DNA of 64,000 nucleotides from Dipteris shenzhenensis (taxonomy: Eukaryota > Polypodiophyta > Polypodiopsida > Gleicheniales). Numbering within the stretch: position 1 is the stretch's first letter; each line of letters starts with the position of its first letter. Both the position numbers and the translations under genes were made by a program. The stretch lies in assembly GCA_047967505.1 (NCBI GenBank), contig CM106539.1. One strand, written 5' to 3'. The notes under the pieces were generated by a model. That model searched no databases. It worked only from the letters and a program-made list of their open reading frames with translations, and was not told the DNA's origin. This document shows, one piece after another, positions 31,341 to 42,607 of the stretch.

Positions 31341-32100
31341 ATTGACATAGTGATTGATCCCAACAACTTCCAAAGGGTAATGGAGCAACATATAAAACAT
31401 CCCCAATTGGATGGCACCGCACTAGCAAGCTTGATAAGCTACCCCATCACGATGCCAATTGGGAGCTTACTAAGAAATTGCCCTATAATGTGGAGAGTTT
31501 CAAGGGATGGATCGAATCTTCACAATACTTCCCCCCACCCGAAGAAGAGGAAAATGTAATTTTAGTAAAATTTGGTGCTAGTGATGACATAAAAAATGTA
31601 ACCATCCCACTAGAGCATAAAGCCTTTGGCCAATACCCTGCAATAGTGGGGACAATGAAGCTAGAGTAAACATTCTAGCAAGAGAGCTATATGAAGAATG
31701 GGGCCTACCTCCGATGTAGAAGGCCGCATTCAACATTCGCCTAGCCAACCACACTAAAATGAAGCCATTAGGTATCATTGACAATGTGTCAACAAAAATT
31801 GTTGGAGTCAGGTTCACTCTCCAGTTTATTATCATGGATCTTCCCAAGGGAGCCACAGCATACTAGATATTGTTGGAAAGACCATGGCTTTCAGAAGCAT
31901 CAGTACTCCATGATTGGGGCACTGATAGAATCACGATCCAAAATAGAGAAACCGCTGTCAAGATAAATTTGGGAATAGGGAAAATCAAACCGACTATTCC
32001 TAGAAATGTTGAAGACACTTCCTCCACTATAGCCACCAATCATGCCCATTGTACCTACCAATGCACTAAAACCCATAGAAGGGGATACGGTGAAATCAAT
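31341..32100 (+). pseudogene. Gypsy protease region
   Basis: From 31650 a + frame reads DNEARVNILARELYEEWG, a decay of the D-G-G-A-x-V-N-I-L active-site phrase. Then come LANHTKMKPLGIIDNV, a V-R-F-T-L-Q-F-I-I-M-D-L-P strand, and LLERPWLSEA (about 31870), where the family has L-L-G-R-P-W-L. These are the flap-to-alpha-helix landmarks of gypsy retropepsins. The catalytic Asp-Gly-Gly is now Asp-Asn-Glu and the conserved Gly is Glu, so the enzyme would be dead even without the stops. Upstream (31341-31640) is an Asp/Asn/Pro-rich stretch that may be the gag-protease linker. Confidence 0.65.
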
Positions 32101-32109
32101 AATTGGATA

Positions 32110-33050
32110 CAGGCATTGGCTACTACAATAGATAACTGTAAAACAACACATCCAATGTTGCCAGATGTGGATGCCCAACAAATGATACAACTAAAAGCAA
32201 CAATCTAGGATGCTGAATCAGAAGTAGTGTAAGTTCCAGCCTTCATGGCAAGTGTTGAGTGGGACAGTGACCTTGAAGAGGCCATAATAGAAGGCTAGAG
32301 TGCAGACATTGATTGGGATATAGAAATAGATGATGACAATGCCACCTTGGAAGGCCAAGTATTGGATGCAATCCTGCAGGCACTCATGGCCATAGAATAC
32401 CCCAAGATAAACCCTCCAACACTAGCCAATAGCGATTGGTCTAGGAAAAAGAAGGAGGCTGTGCAACACTAAATATCCAAGATAGAGCACTTCAACCAAT
32501 TTGAAAAAATGAAGACAAAGTGGTAGAATTATGCTTGACTAAGCCCACAAAACCAACTGAGTCCCCAAATTTTCAATGGGATCCTAAAGGGCTTGAAGGT
32601 GCCTATATGGTTGAAGAACCACTCCTTGGGAGTGTGACTCCTATTGAAAATCCATCACTAGTCTCACAAAGCAAAAAGCTTAGAAAGTTCAAACCCAATG
32701 TGAGAATGAAGAGTGAAATGGTGAATAGTAACAAAAAAGAAGAACAAGGGGACAAAGATGAATTGGACCAAATATCTCCCAATGGAGCTAGCAGCCAAGC
32801 AAGCACCTCAAAATGCCATGAAGGCCTAAGGGAAGTTCCCAATTACTTCAAACACTAAACCAGGGGAGAAGCAACAATAGCAATGCCTAGACTAGTAAGG
32901 GAATCAGAGCTCATAGAAACAGAGAATGAGGATACCCTAGTTTATGAAGGACCAACCACCAAGACAAAAAAAACTGAATCTCGCCTTGGACGGAGAAGAA
33001 GAAAAGCATGTATACATCGGTGAATAGCTCACTCTAGAATAAGAAAAAGA
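32110..33050 (+). pseudogene. Linker between protease and reverse transcriptase
   Basis: Coding-like + frames, charged and with few stops (for example 32520-32858, rich in Lys/Glu/Ser). No domain is expected or seen; gypsy elements often carry such a spacer between protease and RT. Confidence 0.4.
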
Positions 33051-33063
33051 ATTAAAACCATTT

Positions 33064-34560
33064 TTGATGGAATATATAGATTGCATGGCTTGGTCCTACA
33101 AAGAAATGAAAGGAATTTCCCTTGAAGTTGCAGTACATACCATACCAATAAGGGAAGGATCCAAACCAAAGGTATGCAGACCTTATAGGACAAATCCCAA
33201 GTATGGTACCTTGTCTATGAAGAACTATAAAAATTATTGGATGATGGTTTCATTTATGAGATCGAGCATACAGATTGGGTGTCACCAATTGTGATTGTTC
33301 CTAAGAAAAATAAGAAGCTATGAATATGTGTGAATCTCAAGACCTTCAATGCAGGAAACAATCAGAGATCACTATCCCCTACTATTGACTGAAACAGTTT
33401 TAGAAAGCATAGCGAGATCTGAAGTGTATAGCTTCTTGGATGGGTTTAGCGAGTACAAACAAATTGCACCTCAAGATCAGGCAAAGATAGTGTTTTCCAC
33501 AAAATGGGGCATTTTTGCATACAGAGTCATGCCATTCAGCTTATGCAATGCCCCATCTACTTTTCAAAGGGTCATGTACACCACCTTCAAGTAATTTCTC
33601 AACAAGTTCCTACATGTCTTCCTCGATGACTTGTGCATACACTCAAGAAAAAAGGATCACTTGAAATGCCTTGAAGAAGTGCTAAAAGAATGCAAGGAGT
33701 ATGGAATCTCTTTGAATCCTCTAAAATGCCAATTCTTGGTCACACATGGAGTAGTCTTGGGACACATAGTCTCTCGACATGGGATTGCAACTAACATGGA
33801 CAAAATAAAGATCATCATGGAACTTCCCCCCCCACTAAATGCCAAGGGAGTCCAAGTCTTCATGGGCCATGCCAGATACTATAGAAGGATCATACTGAGG
33901 TATGCCATGATTGCAAGACCCCTATATAAGCTCCTAGCAAACTTCATCTGGACAGACAAATGCAAACAAGCATTCAAAAGTTCCCTCAAGTGGAGATTGA
34001 TCATCACGGCCCCTATTCTAATGGCACCAAATTGGGACATAGAATTTCATGTACGTACTGACAGTTCCAATTATGATGTAGGGAGTGTGTTATGTCGACC
34101 TAGAAAACACAACAAAGACTACCTAGTATACTTTGCAAGCAGATAGCTAAATGATGCACAGGTGAATTACACCACAATAGAAAGAGAAGCCTTGGCAATG
34201 ATCTACAGCATGAAGAAATTTCGACACTATCTATTCGCTACTGACTTTATCTTCTACATAGATCATCAAACCTTATTATATCTTGTGAATTGTCCATGTA
34301 CCACAGGCTAGGTCACTCGATGGATTCTACTGCTACTAGAATTCAATTTCAAAATCATGGTGAGAAAAGGAGCTCAACATTTCATTGCCAATCACATGTC
34401 ACGATTAAGGACACGAGAAGAGCCAGAAGGAATAGAAGATGACCTACCAGATATCGCATTATTTCAAATAGACACTACACCTCACTGGTGTGTAGACATC
34501 ATTGGGTACTTAATGGCAGGAAGACCACCTCCAGAAATGAAAGCAATGGATGCCAAAAAA
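33064..34560 (+). pseudogene. Gypsy reverse transcriptase and RNase H
   Basis: RT landmarks in order: a P/S-L-E-V-A-V-H-T-I-P phrase (33120); a W-V-S-P-I-V-I-V-P-K-like zone (33280); the DGFSEYKQIAP strand (33440, usually D-x-x-x-G-Y-x-Q-I); WGIFAYRVMPFSLCNAP (33505); FLDD at 33619-33630 for the YxDD site; and a GHIVSRHGI phrase (33760). RNase H follows: the first Asp in H-V-R-T-D-S-S-N-Y (34060), Glu in T-I-E-R-E-A-L-A-M (34180) and Asp in F-Y-I-D-H-Q-T-L (34260). All three acidic residues remain. There are frameshifts near 33240 and in-frame stops at 33593 (TAA), 34144 (TAG) and 34310 (TAG). Most look like CAA/CAG to TAA/TAG changes. Confidence 0.85.
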
Positions 34561-34609
34561 CTAATTCTAAAAGCTGCACCCTATCAACTCATTGCAGGGT
34601 CAAGGACTA

Positions 34610-35730
34610 GGTTTTAAGGAGATGGTGATGCCACATGAGATCATGCCAATCCTCAATGAAGCACATGAAGGCATTGCAAGTGGACGTTTCCAAGGGGAAG
34701 CAACAGCAAGAAAAGTCCTCCTCATAGGACATTGGTGGCCAACACTTTGGGCAGATGCCTATGAATATGTCAAAAGTTGTGATGTATGCCAATGGACTAC
34801 TAAACCACAACACAAGGGCTTCAATCCCTTAACAACAATTGTTGCACAAAAACCATTTGAAAAATGGGGGATTGATTTTGTGGGTCCCATCCAACTAGCA
34901 ATAGCAAAGGGAACATAGGCACACCATCATTGTGGCCACTGATTACTTTACCAAATGGGTTGAAGCTAAACCAATCAGAAAGGAAGATGCCAGAAGCACA
35001 GCAAGGTTCTTGTACGAGAATGTGATTACTCGATTTGGATGTCCCATTGAAATTGTGTCAGATAGAGGCACACATTTTGTCAATGAGGTCATCTAAGAAC
35101 TCTCGTCTGGCTTTATGGTGATCCATAGAAAGAGCACACAGGGAATGGACAAGCCAAATCCACCAATAAAATATTATGCATTGTCCTCACCAAGATAGTA
35201 GAACCAAAGCGTTCTGATTGGGCAGAGAAACTAAATGCATCCTTATGGGCATATTGAATCACACTCAAGGTCAGTACAAGAAATATATCTTTTCAATTGG
35301 TATACGGCCTTGAAGCCATGATTCCACTAGAATTTATAATACCTAGCCTATGCATTGCAATACAATAACGTATGGGAGATCATGCATCGTTCAAAGAAAG
35401 ACTCTACCAATTAGAGAAGCATACAGAGACCAAATTAGTTTCCTACCATGCCATGATAGATTAGTTGCCTACCATGCCATGACAATAGAAAAACGAAGAC
35501 GTAAGGCATGGTTTGACAAAAACCTCAAAGACAAAGACATCAAGGAAGTTGACCTAGTTTTGATGGGACAAAACCAAAGTCCATAAGGATAAGCTCAAAT
35601 TTCTAGGTCAATGACCTTATAGAGTCAAAAAAATGAACACCATTAGAAACACTGGATGGAGTCTAGTTCACAACAACAATAAATGGGAGCCGACCGAAGC
35701 ACTACTACATCAACATGCAAGAGATCCCCG
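34610..35730 (+). pseudogene. Gypsy integrase
   Basis: The zinc-binding domain reads AHEGIASGRFQG then YEYVKSCDVCQ (34660-34790). The second His of the HHCC set has become Arg (G-R-F for G-H-F). The core shows KWGIDFVGPI (34862), then VATDYFTKWVEAKP (34940), then EIVSDRGTHF (35048). The third acidic residue is altered: GNGQAKSTNK carries Lys (AAA at 35156-35158) where Glu is required. The tail (about 35280-35730) resembles the fragment on the minus strand at 6270-6830. Stops and frameshifts are present from 34916 on. Function as an integrase is excluded. Confidence 0.85.
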
Positions 35731-35739
35731 ACAATAATG

Positions 35740-36165
35740 AAGATTTGGGGCTCTAAGTTTTTCGTAGTTAGTTAGGACTAGATTGTATCACAAGCACTCA
35801 CTAGCATATGTACGAATTCGCACATATAGGTAGTTTCAATCGATTTCAACCTAGGGCTCAGAGGTGATGATTAAGTCCTAGCTACCCTATGATTCCCTTA
35901 GCAAATTAAGCATATATGAGGAATGCCCACCTCACTAGTCATGCATAGCACACCCACATGTTTCAAGCACCATGAATAAATTGCACAAATAAATCCCCAA
36001 GAGATACTTGTTTTGATCCACACACACGGCACCCTCATCACAAAAAGAGTAAAATACATTAGCCACTCACAAAAGAAAAGGAACTCTTAGCACATGGCAC
36101 TATATTGGCACTGTCAAACTGAGACCTGATTCTTGTGTGAAATGTGAGGGTGAAGACAGTCCAAT
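35740..36165. other. Spacer after integrase
   Basis: No frame or motif stands out. It separates pol from the downstream open frames. Confidence 0.4.
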
Positions 36166-36168
36166 GAG

Positions 36169-37310
36169 ATGGCAAAAAGGCCTACAACACCATCAACAAA
36201 GCGACACCACACCAAATGGCCCAAGCCTCAACCTCAGCAGCCCTCCTCAAATCACCAACCTGAAGATGGACACGATCCAGAATCACCAACCCAGAGGTTA
36301 GCACCAAAACAACTATGGCTAGTGGTCCTGGACAGTGATACTGATGAGAAAATAAATGCAACATGCCAAGAAGATATGCCACAAAACCTAAGGATCCTAG
36401 AGTCAGGAGAAATCGAGGCAGAGCAATTGACTATGCAGGATGCAGATGCAGAACACCTTGATGACCAAAACAACAAAGAGCTAGCAATATATGAAACAAT
36501 ACAGCTTGTATGGCCATGAGTCTCAATGTTCACCATGTCACCCGATGCTTAAAACTTCTTGCAATCAAAAGGTCTAGAAAGTCTTTTTGCGAAGCTAAAA
36601 TCCTTCTTAGCAACACCTACTATGAGAGAATACATTTGTTAAGTGATTACATCATATAAAAGCAGAGAGTTGGAGAAAGATAAGTATGGCACAGTAACAT
36701 ATAAAGAAAGGCCCTTACCGATCTACCTCACTAGGTCCACTATGTAAGAGGCTTTCTGAATTTTAAAGGCACAAGAAGAATATCCAAAGAAACATTTAAA
36801 TACAAGATTTTTTGAGATTCAAGATTTATTCCCACCTAACACAAAGTCACAAAGTGGGGGAATACACCATGATATGATTCTGGATCCCATATGCAAAGAG
36901 GAAGCTAAGTTTTTGACTAGCATTTTCAATCATACAGGAGAGAAAAAATTATATGCCAGTAAAGACTGTTATACTCCTTTGTAGAGAAAAACTACAAGAC
37001 TAGGCTCAACACATATCCTTGCTGCTAACCAATTATGTATCCACTACACATAATGGCAAAAGCTACATTGCCCATCTATTGGCCATAATAATTGGGTTTG
37101 CACTCGAGCAAGAGAAAGACTCTACACCCCTCTCAACACAAGATATAGAGGAATTTGAAACATTGATATTATTGCCAGAATGGGAATTAAACCCTCCACC
37201 TACTCTCAATGCGGATAACATGGATGGGCGACAATCCGAACAGATTCCAGAGAATGACAATGTGGAACTCTACCAAAGAATCTTGCAACTTAGTTCAATC
37301 TTGCTCCTGC
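36169..37310 (+). pseudogene. Extra ORF region, first block (unknown protein)
   Basis: Starts with an ATG at 36169 and a basic, Pro/Gln-rich N-terminus (R-H-H-T-K-W-P-K-P-Q-P-Q-Q-P), then an acidic segment to 36519. Following one frame past stops, the text stays protein-like: SKGLESLFAKLKSFL, T-M-R-E-Y-I, then RPLPIYLTRST, then NTRFFEIQDLFPPN (36810), then D-M-I-L-D-P-I-C-K-E-E-A-K-F-L-T. Such long protein-like text after integrase is unusual and not an env by eye: no signal peptide or membrane helix. Not recognised. Confidence 0.45.
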
Positions 37311-37599
37311 AATAGAAGGACTCGAGTGTCAAAATCCAAGAGGAGACCATGCCACATAATGACTTTGCAAGTGAGCCAAATAGCATGCCTCTTCAAGGAT
37401 CACAAGTCACCAACATTGACAACTCCACGACTCTCTAGTCATAACCCCCAAATGTCTCTAATGGCACCATACAACAAAATGTTGTTCAAGGAATAGATCA
37501 AAATTCCAAATGGGCACATGGGAGTCAACTGTATGTCCAATATAAGGAAGGACATAGCACATTCTAGATCATACAATATTAGAGTCAATAGTTACAACA

Positions 37600-38530
37600 A
37601 TGATCACAATTATTTGCTACCATGGCATCATATGGAAATGCAGATGCTCCCATCACTCCAAACCAAGTTGCAAAGTGCCGATACTGAAATTATTAAGCTC
37701 AAGGAAAGCATGGCAGAACAAATGCAACAACAACTCCTTGCACAAAATTCTCTAACAGAAAGTAGGAAGGATGCTCTAAAGCCATGGTTTCTCTCCAAGA
37801 AAAACACCTATAGCTATCTTATTCCTTGAATAGATAGGAAAAGGTCGAGTTATCCCTCTCCCAAATGCAAGTCACTTGTGATGATATCAAGAAGGAAATG
37901 GTGTACTTAAATGAAAGATTACTACTTAAAGAGGATCAACTCCATGCCACAATAGACACAAACAATGAGTTGCAGAACAACCTCAAAGAAGGTAAACATC
38001 AAATTCAAGCAATAGAGAAGGAATGCATGGCATCAAGAGAGATACTTGTGAACACCAAAGCAGAACTGGACAATCAAGAGCAAGAGATATTCCAACTCTG
38101 CATGCTTGATGATCAATTTCTAGGGCATCCAAAAGCAGCTCAACAATTCAATAGTATAAAGCTTGCATACACCTCCACACTGGGTACTTAAGTATAAAGA
38201 CAAGTGCATAGAGTGGAAAACTCAAAAGGCAATAATTTCCAAGTTGGAGCTTCAATTACTAGGTCAAGCTGATGTGATGGTGCAGAGGGGCTATTGGGCA
38301 TCACTACATTATACCAAGAGCTTGTTACAATCCTCCTGCAAGGGGATCACCTTGAAGGAAGAATATGCATACTGTGGAAACACTTGCAAATCAAGATGTT
38401 ACATGCAATATCTAGTTTTGATTAGACCAGACCAATACGCACAAAGACTCTTCGAGATCTATGCCAGCAGATGGATGAAGATGAGAAGAATGTGTTTTCT
38501 CTGTGAGTGCATGCAAATCTCATACGGTTA
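37600..38530 (+). pseudogene. Extra ORF region, coiled-coil block
   Basis: Frames at 37518-37829, 37865-38191 and 38163-38531 join into a long Gln/Glu/Leu/Lys-rich region: LQSADTEIIKLKESM, then N-E-R-L-L-L-K-E-D-Q-L-H-A-T-I, then a stretch of heptad-like spacing to L-D-N-Q-E-Q-E-I-F-Q-L. This is the pattern of an extended coiled coil. Stops and frameshifts separate the parts. Position after integrase in a gypsy element and the coiled coil suggest a structural or RNP role, but that is a guess. Confidence 0.45.
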
Positions 38531-38570
38531 AAGGCTGACGGTTAAAGGCTGATGCAATACTACTACATGA

Positions 38571-39983
38571 ATGCTTGATGGGAAGCCCCCTCTTCGAGTA
38601 GTAGCCGGCCTCCTACCCTTACTACAACAATCACTAGCAACTTCCATGGGATATAACTCCCATAAAAATCCAACATTAAAGCTGTCAATGCCTACTAGAA
38701 GCGACAAAGATCTGCTAGAGGAATATATGGTCTACCTTCAATCTAATCTCCCCTATCTTGCCACTCTCTATTCTAATCTACTCACATCCCTCCCTAACTC
38801 TAGTACTATCCTCCATACCTTTCTAGAAATCCATGCTAACCCATATTCCTTGCCATGCCTATTTGCACATGCCTCTCGACACTATCGCCTAATCCAAGAA
38901 TCTAACTCATATCATCCAGTTACACCTAACTTTTTCCAAGACTTAACAATCCATCCCTTGAGGACTATCAAGTTGCTAAATCCATTTGCCCTGCTCTCCC
39001 TCCACTTTCCACCAACATCCCTACTTCTACCTTCTCAAATTCGCTACTTTGCTTTGACCTCAAGCTTTTCCACTATAACCTCTTCCTCTCCCCCAAGACC
39101 ACATATTCCTTCGATCTCCCTTGAGTTTTCAATGGAAGACATTAATGATTCCATCAATGAGCTTCAAGAATTGGATAATCCAATTTGCACACCCACACGG
39201 GAGTTGCAACAAGATACAGATAGGATTCCCATGCCTCTAATCCCATTGGTGATTTTTGGAGGCAATATGCAATCAAGAGGAGGATGGGACCTCTCTGGAA
39301 TTTCAATGAGTATCCACCAAGCACAAATCACTCCAGGCATCAGCATCAAATTGCATCCATAACCTGCTTTGCGTAGACCAAAGCTGCTCAATGAAAACTA
39401 CCTCCTTGAATACTTTCAAGCTCCATCTTCCTTTCGCATGCATCCCACATTTGATGCAGTACCTCGTCGCTACCAGTGGGATGCCAATCATCATGATCAA
39501 GATAGTGCATATGCTCCCCACAATTGGCTGTTAATCAATAGAAACTCTAAAATCAAATGGACAAGCCAAGAAACACTCATCAGAGCCTTGGACAAGCATG
39601 CATCAATTATGCAAGGCAGTTATGACAAAACACTGAAGGAAAGTGCAAAATACAGTGAAGCCTTAGCAATAATCTTGGAGGTGTCCCTAACCATTGATGA
39701 CCATTTTCCCAATGTTAGCTTCAATCCAAATCAACAGATAGATGCTCAAACAACAAGTCACCTCTTTCAAAGAGCCATATCTCTTCAAGGGCATTATGTG
39801 TGTTTGTTTGAAGAAATGGCTGACACTGGCTTCTTAAAAATTGAGCAAGCAATCTACGATGTTCGTGGATTACAAGGAAAAGATCAACACCAAGCTCGCT
39901 CCATCTATCACCGCCGCTATCTTTACCATACTCATTGGGTAAAGACAACCGCAGCACAACATCATCTACAAACTCAACCATAA
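38571..39983 (+). pseudogene. Extra ORF region, C-terminal block (one stop)
   Basis: One frame is open from the ATG at 38571 to 39983 apart from a single TAA at 39360-39362, about 470 codons. The first half is Leu/Ser/Pro-rich (with S-L-P-N-S-S-T-I-L-H-T-F and L-L-N-P-F-A-L-L). The second half is soluble: ENYLLEYFQAPSSF, then RRYQWDANHHDQDS, then NWLLINRNSKIKWTS, then EALAIILEVSLTIDDHF. A basic His-rich C-terminus ends 45 bases before the 3' LTR. I recognise no domain. With nearly intact length it is the best-preserved frame of the element and deserves a homology search. Confidence 0.5.
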
Positions 39984-40029
39984 CCTGAGGATGGGTAATC
40001 AAATCAATACAGAGGAGTTGTTAACCCTG

Positions 40030-40858
40030 TGGAAACAAGATCCAGAAGTGCAGCCTAATACAACAACGATGAGAGCATTGTGTGTGTAGAGTAGTGGCAA
40101 AGCCTGGCTTGTAATATCTTGAGCCTAAAAGATGGTATGATGAATCTTAAAGGATGAGGATAGCCAAAATACTCTCTAGAAAAGATCCAATCATACTTGC
40201 AAGATCAAGATCTAGAGAGAGAGATACTAAATCTAGAGAGAAAAAGACTAAAACCTACACTTTTTGAGGTCCCCCCTTTGTGTAGAGACCCAAAAGGTCC
40301 CCCCCAAAAGTGGAGGGACTCTTGTCCAAATCTCCTACAAAAGAGGTCCCACCACCCTTACCCTTGCACTCCCTACCCTTGTACTCCCTCCTCCTCCCTC
40401 TTGCTCCACCCTCCTCCTCCATCCTCCTTAATCTTCCTCCACCCTCCTCCTCCCTCCTCCTCCTCCCTCCTCCCTCCTCCTCCCTCTTCGTCCACCATCC
40501 TCCTCCACCCTCCCCCCTACTCCTCCACCCTACTCCTCCTCCCTCCTCCTACCTCCTCCTCCTTCTCCTCCCTTACCTCCTCCTTCCTCCTCCCTCCTCC
40601 TCCTCCCTTGTCCCTCCTCCTCAACCCTTACCCCTCGAAACCATGAAGGAGACACTCCATCAATCGTTATGATTGAACCCTCTTTCTTACCCACGTGCAC
40701 ATGAGATCTGCTTTCCATGCTTTAGCCTACACCTCTCACCAAAACATGTCCCAAGGACCTATGCTACACTTGTGAACACCTATGCTACAACGAGCAATGA
40801 CACGACTGTAGGTAACCAACACCCTCGGAACCTGCACTTGGGAGAAACAATGACAACA
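40030..40858 (+). repeat. 3' LTR of gypsy element
   Basis: Aligns with the 5' LTR from its start to the terminal TGACAACA at 40858, apart from two deletions described there. The lost piece contains the TATA box. Similarity may reach to about 40025. Confidence 0.75.
40388..40622 (+). repeat. Polypyrimidine tract in 3' LTR
   Basis: CCTCCTCC-type tract equivalent to 29673-29962 but shorter and differently arranged, as expected for a tract that expands and contracts. Confidence 0.9.
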
Positions 40859-41215
40859 CCCAGACACTCACATATAGGCACAAGCTTCCTCCTACCCACT
40901 CCATCACCAAGAATCTTGATGAGGAACATTATTCTCTCGCATGGACTCTCTCTTGCTCCAATGACACATCTCGTTTCAGACTACATTGAAGGGGTGCTAT
41001 AATCTTGTCAGATCTCCTTGCAATCAAGCTTTCTTGAAGCCTTGCTAAGTATGCTCACCACAGTCTCATGAGATCTTGATGCTTCCACTTGTTGTTTTCT
41101 TTTTCCACTTTGCATTATGGAGCTGATGCATAAAATTATATCGATTCTTGGTTTATATTGTTCATCGTTCAGAGCATTGCTTAGTTCTATCTTGCACTAA
41201 ATTGTAGGTTTGGGA
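40859..41215. other. No gene recognised
   Basis: The first 60 bases resemble sequence flanking the 5' LTR (28945-29040). Nothing else stands out. Confidence 0.4.
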
Positions 41216-41219
41216 TTAA

Positions 41220-41980
41220 CATTTGAGCTACCAATGAGGTGAGCCAATTGAAGGCAACATGGGAAGATCCATTGAACCAATAGTATGGGACAATGTCATA
41301 AGGGATTATGAAGCTAGAAAGAAACGAGAGTAGTGCACAAGAGAAAATCAAAAGAGGGAGGTTACTATACATGGATTTAATGACTTGCAAAAGCAAAGGA
41401 TTGTTATCAAAACTATGAAAGTTTTTGATAGCATGACGAGTGGCATGGGTGCAAAACTCAAGACTAAACTTTTCAATTCAATATTGCAACATCCTTAGGT
41501 GCAATGCCTTTGTGACCTTTCATCAAGAGAAAAAGATGACATTCAAGCATGCCTCATTGAAAATGTTTGTAGTACGCTTGCCATTGTAAAGCAACCAGCT
41601 TCCAAAGATGAGTTGTTTTTTAAGAAAAGTGCATTGACTATGTTGATGAACACCAATCAATGCATCCCCTAGAAAATGTCTCAAGGGCACTTCAAGTCCC
41701 TAGGTGTAGCTTGCATGAGGAAATATCTACAGTCTATGCATGGGCGGATGATGGTAATGGGCTATTCTCATTGACTGCATGTTGGAAACAACACCACACT
41801 AGCCCAATCATTGATGAACCAAAGGATCTTGTACAATCATTTTGGGAGTCCAAGATGAGTATTTCCCCCAACAAGAAGGGTATGTGCCAAGAAAGAGTTG
41901 GCAAAAATATTTACATCAAGCATCCAGTGCACATTCTTGAGGAGCCTCAGGTACAACCTACAAAAGTGCATGATTGATAG
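41220..41980 (+). pseudogene. Coding remnant, possibly N-terminus of a DFAENY-type transposase
   Basis: A + frame with scattered stops reads NVIRDYEARKKRE, then V-F-D-S-M-T-S-G-M-G-A-K-L-K, then LSSREKDDIQACLIEN. After a frame change near 41660 it reads DLVQSFWESK, ISPNKKGMCQERVG and H-P-V-H-I-L-E-E. The F-W-x-x-K/N-T..S-P-N-K-K/R..R-R/V-G type of phrase occurs, as far as I recall, in the N-terminal half of the transposase-like family represented at 18975-20454. The two do not overlap, so they cannot be compared here. The assignment is tentative, but coding origin is likely. Confidence 0.3.
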
Positions 41981-42169
41981 CGCCTACTTTACAACTTACC
42001 ACTGACATGATATTTGCAGTATGATATGTTGATTTCCATTGTCATGTGCTATTAACCAAAATCATGGGATGGTTTTCACTTACCTTTGGCGGCCATTGCC
42101 GTATGCTAGTTATAATTGTCATATTCTCATCAGCACTCTCTTCCACCAATGTTAGAGGCTACTTGGCAC

Positions 42170-42605
42170 ATACAATGCTTGCTAGCACCTGCAAAGCTTG
42201 TTGAGAACTATCAATCTTGGCTAGCACTTGCAATTAGCACTCTCATCTAGCATGACCATATGGTAGTTAGCACATGCAATTCTTTCTAGAAAGACTTGCA
42301 GTTGATAGCACTTGCAATCATTATTAGAAATGCTTATTAGCACTCTCATCTACCACTTCTAGATGCATGTTAGCACATACAATGCCTATAATTGTAGGTG
42401 CTTGTTAGCACATGCAATAACAGGCATGTGCTAACAAGAATTTCACGTGCTTGTTAGCATGTGCTGGTAAGAAATTCTTGTGCATGTTAGCACATGCCAT
42501 TCTTGATAGCACCACCTGTAGTGGCTAGCACCTACAATGCTTGTTAGCACCTACAATCCTTGTTAGCACTTGCAATGCTTATTAGCACTCTCATCTACCA
42601 CTTCT
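42170..42605. repeat. TTAGCAC..TGCAAT tandem repeats
   Basis: About eighteen imperfect copies of GCTTGTTAGCACATGCAAT-like units with 20-45-bp spacing, running up to the start of TIR repeat copy 2. Confidence 0.8.
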
Positions 42606-42607
42606 AG

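Larger units (their letters stand above)
29125..40858 (+). mobile_element. Large Ty3/gypsy LTR retrotransposon (decayed)
   Basis: Two diverged LTRs of the same orientation (29125-30361 and 40030-40858) enclose a tRNA-Asp-like primer site, a leader, a decayed protease-RT-RNase H-integrase region and about 4.2 kb of further coding-like sequence. A primer site of this type and a DGGA-like protease are features of the Tat/Athila group of plant gypsy elements. No recognisable gag was found between the primer site and protease. Target duplications are not clear (AGCCC or CCCTA left, CCCAG right). Many frames are broken, so it cannot move by itself. Confidence 0.75.

Noticed and set aside
40859-40863. 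CCCAG as target duplication of the large gypsy element
   Set aside because: The left flank reads AGCCC or CCCTA depending on the exact LTR start; no convincing identical 5-mer.
42170-42605. Regularly recurring TTAGCAC phrase
   Set aside because: Repeats diverge and the sequence between them is itself repeated, so this is a degenerate tandem repeat, not an array of repeats and spacers.
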